DNA from: Bacteroidota bacterium | Lineage (GTDB): Bacteria; Bacteroidota; Bacteroidia; Cytophagales; Cyclobacteriaceae | Length of the DNA: 64,000 nucleotides | Reading direction: 5' to 3' | Assembly: GCA_018266435.1 (NCBI GenBank) | Contig: JAFEAL010000002.1 | Location: forward strand, 1 to 64,000 | In this document: in pieces, positions 8,968 to 17,165 of the stretch | Layout: every line of letters begins with the position of its first letter | Position numbering within the stretch: position 1 is the stretch's first letter | Program-made: the position numbers and the translations under genes | Notes under the pieces: generated by a model | What the model saw: only the letters and a program-made list of their open reading frames with translations | What the model was told of the DNA's origin: nothing | The model's database searches: none

Positions 8968-10032
8968 TTATCTCTTCTTAATCATCTTTTCAAATAACGG
9001 CACGAGTTTTTCAACACCATCTTCCAATGGAAGAATCACCGGTATACCCAGTTCATTTTCTTTTGTTGTTGCCCATTCGCGGGCTTCTGCTTCTTTCATC
9101 TTTAATGAATTTACTGTTACGGCTACTGTTGGTGCGCCATAGATTTTGATGAGGTCAATTTCATCTTTCACATCCGGAATAGTGGCTTTGTAATTTTCAA
9201 GGCCTTTGTATTTTTTACGTGGTGGGTTATGCTGTAGTATGGCTGCATCGGCATCGGCACTCACGATCCATTCTGACCCGGCTGGTCCGCTCGGGTTTCT
9301 TAAACTGGATTGACCTTCTATGAAAATAATATCGGGTTTAGCTTCGCGCCAGCATTTTACAATGGCGTGTTCCATCTCACCTGAAATAAAATCGTTGAGT
9401 GTGCTGTCGAAAATAAAACCATACTTCGCTCCTTGCATCCATCCGGTTTGGCCGGTGTAAATCATTTCTGCTTTGTAGCCTGCTGCGCGCATGGCTTGCA
9501 TCAAAAAGCGGGTGGTCGTGCGTTTACCTAAGGCACAGTCGGTGCCAAGAACGGCAATCTTCGGGCATTTTACTTTGCTGATATCGCCTGACCAGAAATG
9601 AAGGTCTTTAAACTTTTTAGGCTTGCGCACATCTACGATCTGCACTTTTTTCTTTTTAGCCAGTGCAACCAAATCCGGATGGTCTGAAACATAATCGTGC
9701 AGCCCGTTCACAATACCATAGCCCATGCTTATGGCCTCGCGCAACATGGCCTGAAATTCTTTGGGCAGCACACCGCCTTTGGTGGCTACTCCGATAATGC
9801 AAAACTTGACTTTCTTTTTTGATTGTTTGGCAAACTCTTTCAGTGAGGCATACACCGGTATATTTCTTTTTTTTCCATCCAGCACCTCACCGGCATCTTG
9901 GCCGGGATGTTTTTTGTCGATGACACCAAGAATGTTGAACCGCTCGGTTCCGCGGATCAGACCATGAGCCGTTTTACCGTGTTCTGTATTTAAGTAACCG
10001 GCCGTGATGATGAGAGCATTGCTTTTTGGCAT
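8968..10032 (-). CDS. DUF1611 protein, DgcN-like (D-glutamate N-acetyltransferase family)
   Basis: The 354 residues comprise an N-terminal Rossmann-like region (about 1-155) and a C-terminal P-loop-like domain with 'GTDCALGKRTTT' (about 163-174). 'IFIEGQSSLRNPSGPAGSEW' is a conserved DUF1611 stretch. DgcN of this family has been reported to N-acetylate D-glutamate, working with an enolase-superfamily racemase. The adjacent epimerase (61 bases downstream, same strand) gives exactly that pair. It is probably cytoplasmic. Whether the substrate here is D-Glu, or D-Glu released from cell-wall peptides, is inference. Confidence 0.8.
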   Translation of the reverse strand: MPKSNALIITAGYLNTEHGKTAHGLIRGTERFNILGVIDKKHPGQDAGEVLDGKKRNIPVYASLKEFAKQSKKKVKFCIIGVATKGGVLPKEFQAMLREAISMGYGIVNGLHDYVSDHPDLVALAKKKKVQIVDVRKPKKFKDLHFWSGDISKVKCPKIAVLGTDCALGKRTTTRFLMQAMRAAGYKAEMIYTGQTGWMQGAKYGFIFDSTLNDFISGEMEHAIVKCWREAKPDIIFIEGQSSLRNPSGPAGSEWIVSADADAAILQHNPPRKKYKGLENYKATIPDVKDEIDLIKIYGAPTVAVTVNSLKMKEAEAREWATTKENELGIPVILPLEDGVEKLVPLFEKMIKKR

Positions 10033-10086
10033 AGGGTAGATTTTAGCGTGCGAAAATACGTTGAAAGTTTGTTGTTGCGCAAGTGG

Positions 10087-11334
10087 TTAGTGATCGTAAT
10101 GTAACCGAAAATTGGAAAGATCAGGGGTTTGCTTGCGTTTTCGTTTCAACTCATATTTATAAACCATCTTTCCCAGGTTTTTCATAAACGGGTAGCCGAG
10201 TTCTTTGTATTCATACGTGCTGTCGTTGTAGATACCATCGGTATTGGTATTGATTACGGCCGAAAGCATAAATTCAATATTGTTTTTAAAATCAACGATA
10301 TAGGCATTATCCAGCAAATACCCGTAGGCATCTCCTACTTTATTGAAAATGCGGATGTGGTCAGGAATTTTACCATGACCATCGCCATGCATCAAGAATT
10401 TGCAGTAAGCATCAATATAGTTTTTGTCATTTTGATAAGCCGGGTACTTTGTTTCGCGTGGCAACTGCGACATGTATTTCATAACAAACTGGTGTTGGCT
10501 TTCAGTGAGGTTAAATCGTTTTTTAGGATTGATCATTTCTGGGAATAACACTGCTTTCAAAATTTCCTGTTGTTCTTGCAGCGGGTAAAAATTTTTGTAA
10601 GTAAAATTGAAAGGCCGATGAATAATCTTACCGTCTTTTTCATACCCTATGCCTTTGAAGACCTTGCGGGTGGGTTTGATGGAATCAGGATTAATGAGCA
10701 TGGGCTGAGAATAAATCAATGAATCGTGGCGAACAAAACGAACGGCTTCGGTGTGCCGGTTTTGGTCAGGTGTAAGTGGCCGCTCAAGCCGGTGGAGTAC
10801 ACGCATATTGTATCCTTTGGCTTTAAGTCGTTCATTCGTTTCTTTTTGCCCAACAAACTCATACAGTCGGTTAAACGCATCATTGTCACTCACAATTAAG
10901 ATTTTTTTAGCATAATGAGCCACAGACGGTAACCCGTTTTCTGAAGTGGAGTCTTTTTTGACCGAAAACTGCCCGGCATAAACACTGTCATTAAACATGG
11001 GTGTAAATTCATTCAGTCCGCGTATCTGCAGCTGGTTCAATTTTTCAAAAGCCAGCAAAACCTGAGGTAACTTCACTGTGCTGGCCGGATAAAAATAATT
11101 AGTTGAGTCAACATTAAAATAAAATGATTTGAAATGGGCGCGATTCAGAGAGTCACGGTTGATCTGCGTATAAATGATTTGTACCTGCAGCGTGTCGCGG
11201 TCTTTTAATATGCGTTTAAATTGGTGCGGGTGTTGCTTCATCATGTTTTCCACCAGTGCCTGGTTTTCAGTCAACCGTGGAGTACACGAAGTAACCGCCC
11301 ACCCCACTACTGCTGCTGCTATAATTTTTTTCAT
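10087..11334 (-). CDS. class A beta-lactamase-like serine hydrolase lipoprotein
   Basis: The lipoprotein signal is MKKIIAAAVV..VTSC with the lipid Cys at 17, so I start at 11334 rather than the in-frame ATG seven codons upstream. The serine hydrolase motifs are S85-T-V-K88, S149-D150-N151 and a late 'KVG' (in 'FNKVGDAYGYLLD') in place of KTG. The rest is longer than a resistance beta-lactamase (415 residues), and I see no clear Glu166-type omega loop. A role on peptidoglycan peptides or a small amide is more likely than drug resistance. It lies 54 bases before the DgcN-like gene on the same strand, so the three minus-strand genes may form a cell-wall fragment or D-amino-acid operon. Confidence 0.8.
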   Translation of the reverse strand: MKKIIAAAVVGWAVTSCTPRLTENQALVENMMKQHPHQFKRILKDRDTLQVQIIYTQINRDSLNRAHFKSFYFNVDSTNYFYPASTVKLPQVLLAFEKLNQLQIRGLNEFTPMFNDSVYAGQFSVKKDSTSENGLPSVAHYAKKILIVSDNDAFNRLYEFVGQKETNERLKAKGYNMRVLHRLERPLTPDQNRHTEAVRFVRHDSLIYSQPMLINPDSIKPTRKVFKGIGYEKDGKIIHRPFNFTYKNFYPLQEQQEILKAVLFPEMINPKKRFNLTESQHQFVMKYMSQLPRETKYPAYQNDKNYIDAYCKFLMHGDGHGKIPDHIRIFNKVGDAYGYLLDNAYIVDFKNNIEFMLSAVINTNTDGIYNDSTYEYKELGYPFMKNLGKMVYKYELKRKRKQTPDLSNFRLHYDH

Positions 11335-11356
11335 GTATAAGATTCGTTCTTTCAAT

Positions 11357-11364
11357 TATCTTTG
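11357..11364 (+). promoter_or_regulatory. Bacteroidota -7 box (TATCTTTG)
   Basis: TATCTTTG matches the TAnnTTTG -7 consensus, 31 bases before the ATG at 11395. It lies in the 60-base divergent spacer between the two serine hydrolase genes. A -33 element is not obvious. Confidence 0.45.
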
Positions 11365-11394
11365 AAAAACAAGGTAGCAATTTATTGAAATACG

Positions 11395-13815
11395 ATGAGC
11401 AGGATTTATTTGGTCTTATTTTTATTTCTGTTTTTCCAAACGGGCCACGCACAAGATAGGCGGGCAAAGTGGGTCGATAGTATTTTTAACAAACTTTCAA
11501 AAACTGAAAAAATCGGACAACTCATTTCTGTTTCCTACGCTTCAAACTCTTCTACTGAAGAGGCAAAGTTGCTAACCGAACTGGTACATGAAAATAAAAT
11601 CGGAGCGTTAACCCTGGCACACGGCAGTCCGGTTTTTCAGGTAAAATTTGTCAACACCATTCAATCATTAGCCAAAATACCGGTGCTGATCGGTGCCCAA
11701 CTTTCTGACGGGTTGCCATCGGTGATGGACAGCACCATGAGTTTCTATAATCCGGCTGTAGTAAACGCGCTTACCAATGACACCCTGGTAAGTGAACTGA
11801 ATGCAGAGATTGCCCGACAAATAAAATTATTGGGTATTAATCAAGTCATAAAAAAAAGAGCAGAACCCCTGACTGACTTAACCCCGTTTCAAGATAAAAA
11901 AAATGGTGACTTAGAATTGCAGAGGCTGATAGCCAACTCTGAATTTATTTTTTTGTCTCCTTCATCTGTTGATCCGTTTATCAAATTGGTTTTAAAGACA
12001 ACGAAGAAAAAGAATTTTCCTGTTTTCCTTCTTGATAGCGCTGCGAAAAAAATCCTGACAAAGAAGTACGAAGCTCATGTTGATCATTTTGAAAAACTAT
12101 CAACGGATAATTTAATTGAAAAACTTCACCAGCCCTCAGCCCTCTTGTTGAAAGAACAAATAGCGGCTGCTTCAATAAAAATTGCCGGCAATGCAGCAGG
12201 AGTAATTCCAGTCAAAAGACTGGATGACAAAACATTTTCAGTAATTAACATTGGTGAGCCTGACGAAAATGAATTTACCCGGTATCTGCAAAAATATGCA
12301 GCGTTTAATCCTTTATCCATAAAAGCCTTGGCCGACACATCAATCATTCATTCACAAGTAAAAGCATCTGATTTTTTAGTCATTGGTTTGTTTTCTAAAG
12401 TGCTGGCTGAACAACCCGCTGTCAAAAACCTGATTGGCCGGTTGAGCAAGCAACACCAAATCAGTATTTGTCAGTTCTATACGGCCGATTCTGTTTATAC
12501 AAAAAATTTGCTCGTAATACTATGTCATGATCGTGCAGAGGGAATTCCCAAAGCAGCCGTTGAAAAAATTTTTGGCGGAAGCCAATGGAATCGTTTCTCT
12601 TATGCCATACCTGAGGATGGTGGCATGGATAGCCACACCTTGGATAAGATTGAATCAATAGCCAACGAAGCCATTGCCATGGGCGCTACTCCGGGCTGCC
12701 ATGTACTCATTGCCCGCCACGAAAAAGTGGTGTACGAAAGATCATTTGGCTCGCTCTCCTATAACAAAAAAAATCCGGTTACTGATGAAACAATTTACGA
12801 CCTCGCCTCGGTTACAAAAGTTTCGGCAACCCTACAGGCCATCATGTACCTCTACGACAAAGGGATGATTGACCTCAACAAAAAAGCTTCGGTGTATTTG
12901 CCCGAATTGAAAGGCTCAAACAAAGAAGACATGATCATCAAAGACATTCTTACTCACCAAGCCGGGCTTTGGCCGTACCTGCCTTTTTGGGAAAAGACTG
13001 TAAAAGACTCAGTAGTACACAATATCTATTACGGCCACAAAGCAAGCCCTGATTTTCCCTTCCCGGTTGCTGATCATTTGTTTGCCGCCAAGTCAATGAA
13101 AGACTCGTTGTGGCAATGGATCATTAAATCCAAGATTCGTGATAAGTCTGCCCGATCGGTTTATGATTACCGATACAGCGACATGGGGTTTTACATCATG
13201 CAGCACCTGGCCGAAAAAATGCTGAATATGCCGTTAGAAATTTTTCTGCAAAAAATAATTTACCAGCCCATCGGGGCATATACTACTGGCTACTTGCCGT
13301 TGCAAAAGTTTCAACCCGATCGAATTGCACCCACCGAAAATGACACGCTCTTTAGAAAAAGTTTGTTGGTGGGCTATGTTCATGATCAGGGTGCGGCCAT
13401 GCACGGAGGCATTGCCGGTCATGCCGGGCTATTCAGTTCGGCCAACGACCTTGCCAAACTTGGTCAGCTCTGGCTGAACAAGGGCAGTTATGGAGGTGTG
13501 CAAATTTTTAAACCCGAAACGGTTGATTTCTTTACGGCCAAGCAGTATGAAGGCAGCAGGCGCGGACTTGGTTGGGACAAACCCGTGCTCAACGACTGGA
13601 GCAGCCCCACTTCGTTATTTGCTTCATCCAAAACATTTGGTCACACCGGCTTCACTGGCACGTGCATTTGGGTAGACCCTGAGTTTGATTTGATTTATGT
13701 TTTTCTTTCTAACCGGGTCAATCCTGATATGAACAATGCAAAACTCATCCGTGCCAACATTCGTCCGCGCATTCAAGACGTAGTTTATCAATCCATCTTT
13801 AATTATTGCAAATAG
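11395..13815 (+). CDS. degenerate GH3 domain fused to a class C beta-lactamase-like domain, exported
   Basis: After a signal peptide (about 1-19) comes a GH3-type N-terminus: 'WVDSIFNKLSKTEKIGQLISV', then 'LNAEIARQIKLLGI' near 140. The usual GH3 centre with KHFPGHG and the acid/base His-Asp is absent. The sequence jumps within about 90 residues to the distal part ('STDNLIEKLHQPSALLLKEQIAAASIKI' near 235-265). The C-terminal serine hydrolase (about 415-800) is intact: S472-V-T-K475, Y594-S-D596 in the YxN position, and H750-T-G752. Bacteroidota full-length fusions of N-acetylglucosaminidase and beta-lactamase domains are near 1000 residues; this one is 806. It probably acts on peptidoglycan in the periplasm through the serine hydrolase only. 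Confidence 0.85.
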   Translation: MSRIYLVLFLFLFFQTGHAQDRRAKWVDSIFNKLSKTEKIGQLISVSYASNSSTEEAKLLTELVHENKIGALTLAHGSPVFQVKFVNTIQSLAKIPVLIGAQLSDGLPSVMDSTMSFYNPAVVNALTNDTLVSELNAEIARQIKLLGINQVIKKRAEPLTDLTPFQDKKNGDLELQRLIANSEFIFLSPSSVDPFIKLVLKTTKKKNFPVFLLDSAAKKILTKKYEAHVDHFEKLSTDNLIEKLHQPSALLLKEQIAAASIKIAGNAAGVIPVKRLDDKTFSVINIGEPDENEFTRYLQKYAAFNPLSIKALADTSIIHSQVKASDFLVIGLFSKVLAEQPAVKNLIGRLSKQHQISICQFYTADSVYTKNLLVILCHDRAEGIPKAAVEKIFGGSQWNRFSYAIPEDGGMDSHTLDKIESIANEAIAMGATPGCHVLIARHEKVVYERSFGSLSYNKKNPVTDETIYDLASVTKVSATLQAIMYLYDKGMIDLNKKASVYLPELKGSNKEDMIIKDILTHQAGLWPYLPFWEKTVKDSVVHNIYYGHKASPDFPFPVADHLFAAKSMKDSLWQWIIKSKIRDKSARSVYDYRYSDMGFYIMQHLAEKMLNMPLEIFLQKIIYQPIGAYTTGYLPLQKFQPDRIAPTENDTLFRKSLLVGYVHDQGAAMHGGIAGHAGLFSSANDLAKLGQLWLNKGSYGGVQIFKPETVDFFTAKQYEGSRRGLGWDKPVLNDWSSPTSLFASSKTFGHTGFTGTCIWVDPEFDLIYVFLSNRVNPDMNNAKLIRANIRPRIQDVVYQSIFNYCK

Positions 13816-13845
13816 ACGCCTTCGGTGAGTTCGTTGTTTAATAAA

Positions 13846-14226
13846 TTATCGTTTTGCTTTGCGCCTTTCACGCATGTCTTCTATGCGTTGTTTTTTTGCT
13901 GCTGCATAAGCGGTGTATTGATCGGCCGTTAAAACACTTTTAAGCTCGGCATCTTTTTGCTGATTTTCTGCCTGGATATCTTTCCATAAAGCTTTGCGGT
14001 CGTTTTGCACTGAGTCTTTTGTTTCGTGCATCAGGTTAATGTATTTCAGGTTTATCGCATACACTTTTGTTTTTTGGTCAGGCGATAATTTTACGGTTTG
14101 ATCAACCCAGTTGGTCAGGCGCTGGGCACGTTGTTCTGGTGTAGCCCTTGGCCGGGTGCGCCCGCCCTGAGCAATTGAACTGTACGCCAAACCTATGATG
14201 GCAATGAGCAAAAAGTATTTTTTCAT
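13846..14226 (-). CDS. small secreted Spy/LTXXQ-like helical protein
   Basis: The 126-residue protein has a signal peptide (MKKYFLLIAIIGLAYSSIAQ) and a charged, all-helical mature part. 'RAQRLTNWVDQTVKLSPDQKTKVYAI' and 'LKSVLTADQYTAYAAAKKQR' have the paired LTxxQ/LSPDQ pattern of Spy/CpxP-like periplasmic proteins common in Bacteroidota (DUF4890-like). It ends in a very basic tail (RMRERRKAKR-like). I chose the second Met (14226) because it begins the signal peptide. It is convergent with the preceding fusion gene. A periplasmic chaperone or stress role is suggested by family only. Confidence 0.75.
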   Translation of the reverse strand: MKKYFLLIAIIGLAYSSIAQGGRTRPRATPEQRAQRLTNWVDQTVKLSPDQKTKVYAINLKYINLMHETKDSVQNDRKALWKDIQAENQQKDAELKSVLTADQYTAYAAAKKQRIEDMRERRKAKR

Positions 14227-14368
14227 AGAAGTCATCTTTTGAATTTTAAACTCAATAGACTAAAGTTGCAATAAAAAGTTTAATCGACTATTAAAATAAA
14301 ATAAAAGAATAAGCGGCCGTGAAACTAAATAGAACGTAAAAAGGTTAATAAAACGTAAAATTCAATTT

Positions 14369-15520
14369 TTGAAACACATTAATATAGGTATTGTTTGCTA
14401 CCCCACCTTTGGCGGTAGCGGTGTAGTGGCCACCGAACTGGGCAAAGCCTTAGCTAAAGAAGGACACAAAGTTCATTTCATTACCTACAACCAACCCAGC
14501 CGGTTAGATTTTTTGAATGAAAATCTGTTTTATCACGAAGTGGAGTTTCGGTCGTACCCTTTGTTTGAATATCCTCCGTACGAGTTGGCATTGGCCAGCA
14601 AAATGGTAAGCGTGGTAAAAAACGAAAAGCTGGATTTGTTGCACGTACACTATGCCATTCCTCATGCGTCAGCCGCATACATGGCCAAACAAATTTTAAA
14701 GAGCCAGGGAATTTACATTCCGGTAGTCACCACCCTGCACGGTACTGACATTACCCTGGTGGGCCGCGATGCTTCGTACGAGCCGGTGGTTACTTTCAGC
14801 ATTAACCAATCAGATGGCGTTACTTCTGTTTCGCACGACTTAAAAAAAGAAACCTACGAATTTTTTGATATTCAAAAACATATTGAAGTCATTCCCAACT
14901 TCATTGATTTAGAAAAATTTAAAAAGCAAAAGAAAGATCACTTTAAAAAAGCCATTTGTCCACACGGTGAAATGTTAATTGTACACACGTCTAATTTTCG
15001 CAAGGTAAAACGGGTGGGCGATGTGATCAGTATTTTCAGCAACATTCACAAAGAAATTCCGTCCAAACTTTTAATGATTGGCGATGGGCCCGAGCGGAGC
15101 GGAGCCGAGCAACTGTGCCGCGAAATAGGTATTTGTGATGACATCCGTTTCTTGGGCAAACTGGAGGCGGTGGAAGAAGTTCTTTCGGTGGCCGATTTAT
15201 TTTTGATGCCCTCCGAAAAAGAAAGTTTTGGCCTGGCCGCTTTGGAAGCCATGGCGTGCGAAGTACCTGTGATCAGCTCCAACTCAGGTGGGTTGCCTGA
15301 GTTGCAAGTGCAGGGCGTTACTGGTTTTATGAGCAACGTAGGCGACATAGAAGACATGACCCGAAAGGCTTTGTTCATTCTCGATAAAAACAATTTGCCT
15401 TCGTTCAAAGCCAGCGCACTAAAACGTGCCCAGGAGTTTGACATCTCAAATATCCTTCCGCAATACGAAAATTATTATCAGCAAATTTTGGAGTTAGCCA
15501 AACAACAAGAAGCTGTTTAG
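14369..15520 (+). CDS. bshA: N-acetyl-alpha-D-glucosaminyl L-malate synthase BshA
   Basis: This GT4 glycosyltransferase joins GlcNAc from UDP-GlcNAc to L-malate, the first step of bacillithiol synthesis. The N-terminus 'IGIVCYPTFGGSGVVATELG' and 'LHVHYAIPHA' are characteristic of BshA. The C-terminal nucleotide-sugar site 'SEKESFGLAALEAMACEVPV' has the Ex7E motif. The protein begins at TTG 14369, because the conserved N-terminus starts immediately and no ATG precedes it in frame. The 383-residue length is normal. A bacillithiol-linked ytxJ lies at 32812 in the same window. bshB and bshC are not seen here. Confidence 0.93.
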   Translation: MKHINIGIVCYPTFGGSGVVATELGKALAKEGHKVHFITYNQPSRLDFLNENLFYHEVEFRSYPLFEYPPYELALASKMVSVVKNEKLDLLHVHYAIPHASAAYMAKQILKSQGIYIPVVTTLHGTDITLVGRDASYEPVVTFSINQSDGVTSVSHDLKKETYEFFDIQKHIEVIPNFIDLEKFKKQKKDHFKKAICPHGEMLIVHTSNFRKVKRVGDVISIFSNIHKEIPSKLLMIGDGPERSGAEQLCREIGICDDIRFLGKLEAVEEVLSVADLFLMPSEKESFGLAALEAMACEVPVISSNSGGLPELQVQGVTGFMSNVGDIEDMTRKALFILDKNNLPSFKASALKRAQEFDISNILPQYENYYQQILELAKQQEAV

Positions 15521-15568
15521 AAAAATAAAAAGGTGATACCGCACGGTACAGGTTTTATGATGTTGAAT

Positions 15569-15576
15569 TAAATTTG
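15569..15576 (+). promoter_or_regulatory. Bacteroidota -7 box (TAAATTTG)
   Basis: TAAATTTG fits the TAnnTTTG -7 consensus 15 bases before the ATG at 15592. This suggests that the lipid hydroxylase has its own promoter and a very short 5' leader. Confidence 0.4.
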
Positions 15577-15591
15577 CAGCAGTTGAGAATT

Positions 15592-16215
15592 ATGGAAACG
15601 ATCAAGCCACAAGCCAAGGGAACAAAACGACTTTTTAAAAATCCCATTTTAGAAAAAATGACGCATACCCACATTTCCGTGCCACTGGTCATTTTCTTTT
15701 TGTACTCTTCGGGTCTTTTGTATTGGAGCATCACCCACACCAGCCTTTCAGTGGGTATTACCCTGGTTATGTTTTTTTTCGGGCTGCTCTTCTTCACATG
15801 GGTAGAATACGTGGTGCACCGGTATGTTTTTCACATGTCAACGCAAACTGAGAAACGAGCTGAAATGCAATACATCATACATGGGGTACACCACGAATAT
15901 CCGAAAGACAAAAGCCGGCTGGCCATGCCTCCCGTACTTAGCCTAACAATTGCTACTCTTTTACTTTTTATTTTTCGCCTGATCCTGGGAGACTTGGTAT
16001 TTTCTTTTTTGCCGGGCTTTATCGTGGGCTACGCGCTTTACCTGCTTATTCATTATATGATTCATGCTTTTCAACCTCCTAAAAATTTTTTTAAACTGCT
16101 TTGGGTCAATCACAGCATCCATCATTATAAAACGGATGAAGAGGTGATTTTTGGTGTGTCTTCTCCCTTATGGGATTATGTGTTTGGCACAATGCCAAAA
16201 AAAAAGAAAGTCTGA
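15592..16215 (+). CDS. FA2H-like fatty acid hydroxylase (sterol desaturase superfamily)
   Basis: This is a di-iron membrane oxygenase of 207 residues with four membrane segments. The histidine clusters are H76/H81 (HRYVFH), H97/H100/H101 (HGVHH), H154/H158 (HYMIH) and H174/H177/H178 (HSIHH). The run 'HGVHHEYPKDKSRLAMPPV' followed by 'LWDYVFGT' parallels eukaryotic fatty acid 2-hydroxylase (FA2H/Scs7) rather than carotenoid or sterol enzymes. The probable reaction is 2-hydroxylation of the acyl chain of a ceramide or amino lipid. ATG 15592 was chosen over TTG 15574. A terminator follows. A DEGS-like desaturase lies at 26206 and may act in the same lipid pathway. Confidence 0.85.
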   Translation: METIKPQAKGTKRLFKNPILEKMTHTHISVPLVIFFLYSSGLLYWSITHTSLSVGITLVMFFFGLLFFTWVEYVVHRYVFHMSTQTEKRAEMQYIIHGVHHEYPKDKSRLAMPPVLSLTIATLLLFIFRLILGDLVFSFLPGFIVGYALYLLIHYMIHAFQPPKNFFKLLWVNHSIHHYKTDEEVIFGVSSPLWDYVFGTMPKKKKV

Positions 16216-16221
16216 TCTAAA

Positions 16222-16250
16222 AAAAGCCGCCCCTTGCGGAAACGGCTTTT
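16222..16250. terminator. Rho-independent terminator between convergent genes
   Basis: AAAAGCCG and CGGCTTTT form an 8-bp stem around a 13-nt loop just after the hydroxylase stop. The A-run before and T-run after make it usable on both strands, and it also lies downstream of the minus-strand gene ending at 16291. Confidence 0.75.
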
Positions 16251-16290
16251 CGATCAAAACCAACCAACAACACTAATCAATTTTGCTCTG

Positions 16291-16602
16291 TTATTTTTTG
16301 ACGTATTCAAACTCCTGAACGTATTCTCCTTTTGATATTTTAATGGTGTAGGTACCCGCCTTCACATCCTGAAAGTTGATCACCATTTTTCTTCTCATCA
16401 GTGTTTGGCAACTCACACAGTCACCGTTAACAGCCAATACCTCCACATGCGCATACTGCCAGGGTTTGCTCACTTTAAATGCAAACAGGTTATTTCCTTT
16501 CTGAGTAATAAGTTGTACCGGCTTTTCCTTATGGGTGGCAAACACCGTAACAGAGGTGGTAAACAAGCTTAAGCAAATAATAATAGCAATAGCGGCTTTC
16601 AT
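16291..16602 (-). CDS. small secreted protein, beta-rich
   Basis: The 103-residue protein has a signal peptide (about 1-22, ending VFATH). The mature part is short and strand-rich, with 'NNLFAFKVSKPWQYAHVEVLAVNGD' and 'DVKAGTYTIKISKGEYVQEFEYVKK'. That last stretch resembles the final strands of Bacteroidota secretion-tail or DUF3244-like Ig domains. Two cysteines in 'CVSC' could form a disulfide or redox pair. I do not recognise a specific family. The gene is monocistronic between a terminator and the alkyltransferase-like gene. Confidence 0.7.
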   Translation of the reverse strand: MKAAIAIIICLSLFTTSVTVFATHKEKPVQLITQKGNNLFAFKVSKPWQYAHVEVLAVNGDCVSCQTLMRRKMVINFQDVKAGTYTIKISKGEYVQEFEYVKK

Positions 16603-16724
16603 GGGTTTTCGTTTTTTTCGAAATCACGAAATGCTAATTCTATACCATTCAAAAAAGCATTGATTTTAGTTTAATTTATACGATTTGCTTTGCCTGCGAA
16701 TCCCTTTTTGGGAACGAGTTTCCC

Positions 16725-17105
16725 TCAAATCAATTCTTGAGAAGGATTCCAAAACTTTTTTTCAAAGTCAACAACCTGATCATTTTTAACTTTCACCCCT
16801 TCCTTTTCCAACAACCGCTGCATGGTGACAGGTGTTTTAAAGTGGTGCTTACCCGTGAGGAGTCCCTGGCTATTAATTACCCGGTGAGCCGGGATGTTTT
16901 TATCCGTAAGGGTGGCGTTCATTGCCCAGCCCACCATTCGTGCGCTCATTTTTGTACCAAGGTATTGGGCAATTGCCCCATAACTTGTAACGCGGCCTTT
17001 GGGGATAAGCCTGACTACCTGGTGCACTTCTTCGAAGAAATTTGTCCGGTCGTATTTTTTCGTTGAATCTGCTTTTTTTTCTTTCAATGAGTTTCGCCCG
17101 GCCAT
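16725..17105 (-). CDS. alkyltransferase-like (ATL) protein, cysteine-less MGMT homologue
   Basis: The protein has only the DNA-binding domain of O6-alkylguanine-DNA alkyltransferase, in 126 residues. 'VTSYGAIAQYLG' carries the Tyr (Y42), and R56 in 'SARMVGWAM' is the arginine finger. The active-site PCHR motif is replaced by P72-A73-H74-R75, so it cannot accept an alkyl group. ATL proteins bind alkylated guanine and hand it to nucleotide excision repair. Most carry PWHR, and a PAHR variant is described from Thermus. The N-terminal 20 residues are very basic. It is transcribed away from the gene at 17166, with no repair gene adjacent. Confidence 0.9.
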   Translation of the reverse strand: MAGRNSLKEKKADSTKKYDRTNFFEEVHQVVRLIPKGRVTSYGAIAQYLGTKMSARMVGWAMNATLTDKNIPAHRVINSQGLLTGKHHFKTPVTMQRLLEKEGVKVKNDQVVDFEKKFWNPSQELI

Positions 17106-17134
17106 AAAATGGTTTTATAAAGATTCTAAACCCT

Positions 17135-17142
17135 TACCTTTG
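17135..17142 (+). promoter_or_regulatory. Bacteroidota -7 box (TACCTTTG)
   Basis: TACCTTTG is a full match to TAnnTTTG, 24 bases before the ATG at 17166. An 8-bp inverted repeat (TGCTGACT, 7-nt spacer, AGTCAGCA; 17141-17162) begins within it and ends just before the start codon. Confidence 0.55.
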
Positions 17143-17165
17143 CTGACTCAAATTTAGTCAGCAAA

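Noticed and set aside
10087-11334. Antibiotic-resistance beta-lactamase
   Set aside because: The motifs are present but the protein is a long lipoprotein with KVG in place of KTG and no clear omega-loop Glu. A cell-wall role is more likely.
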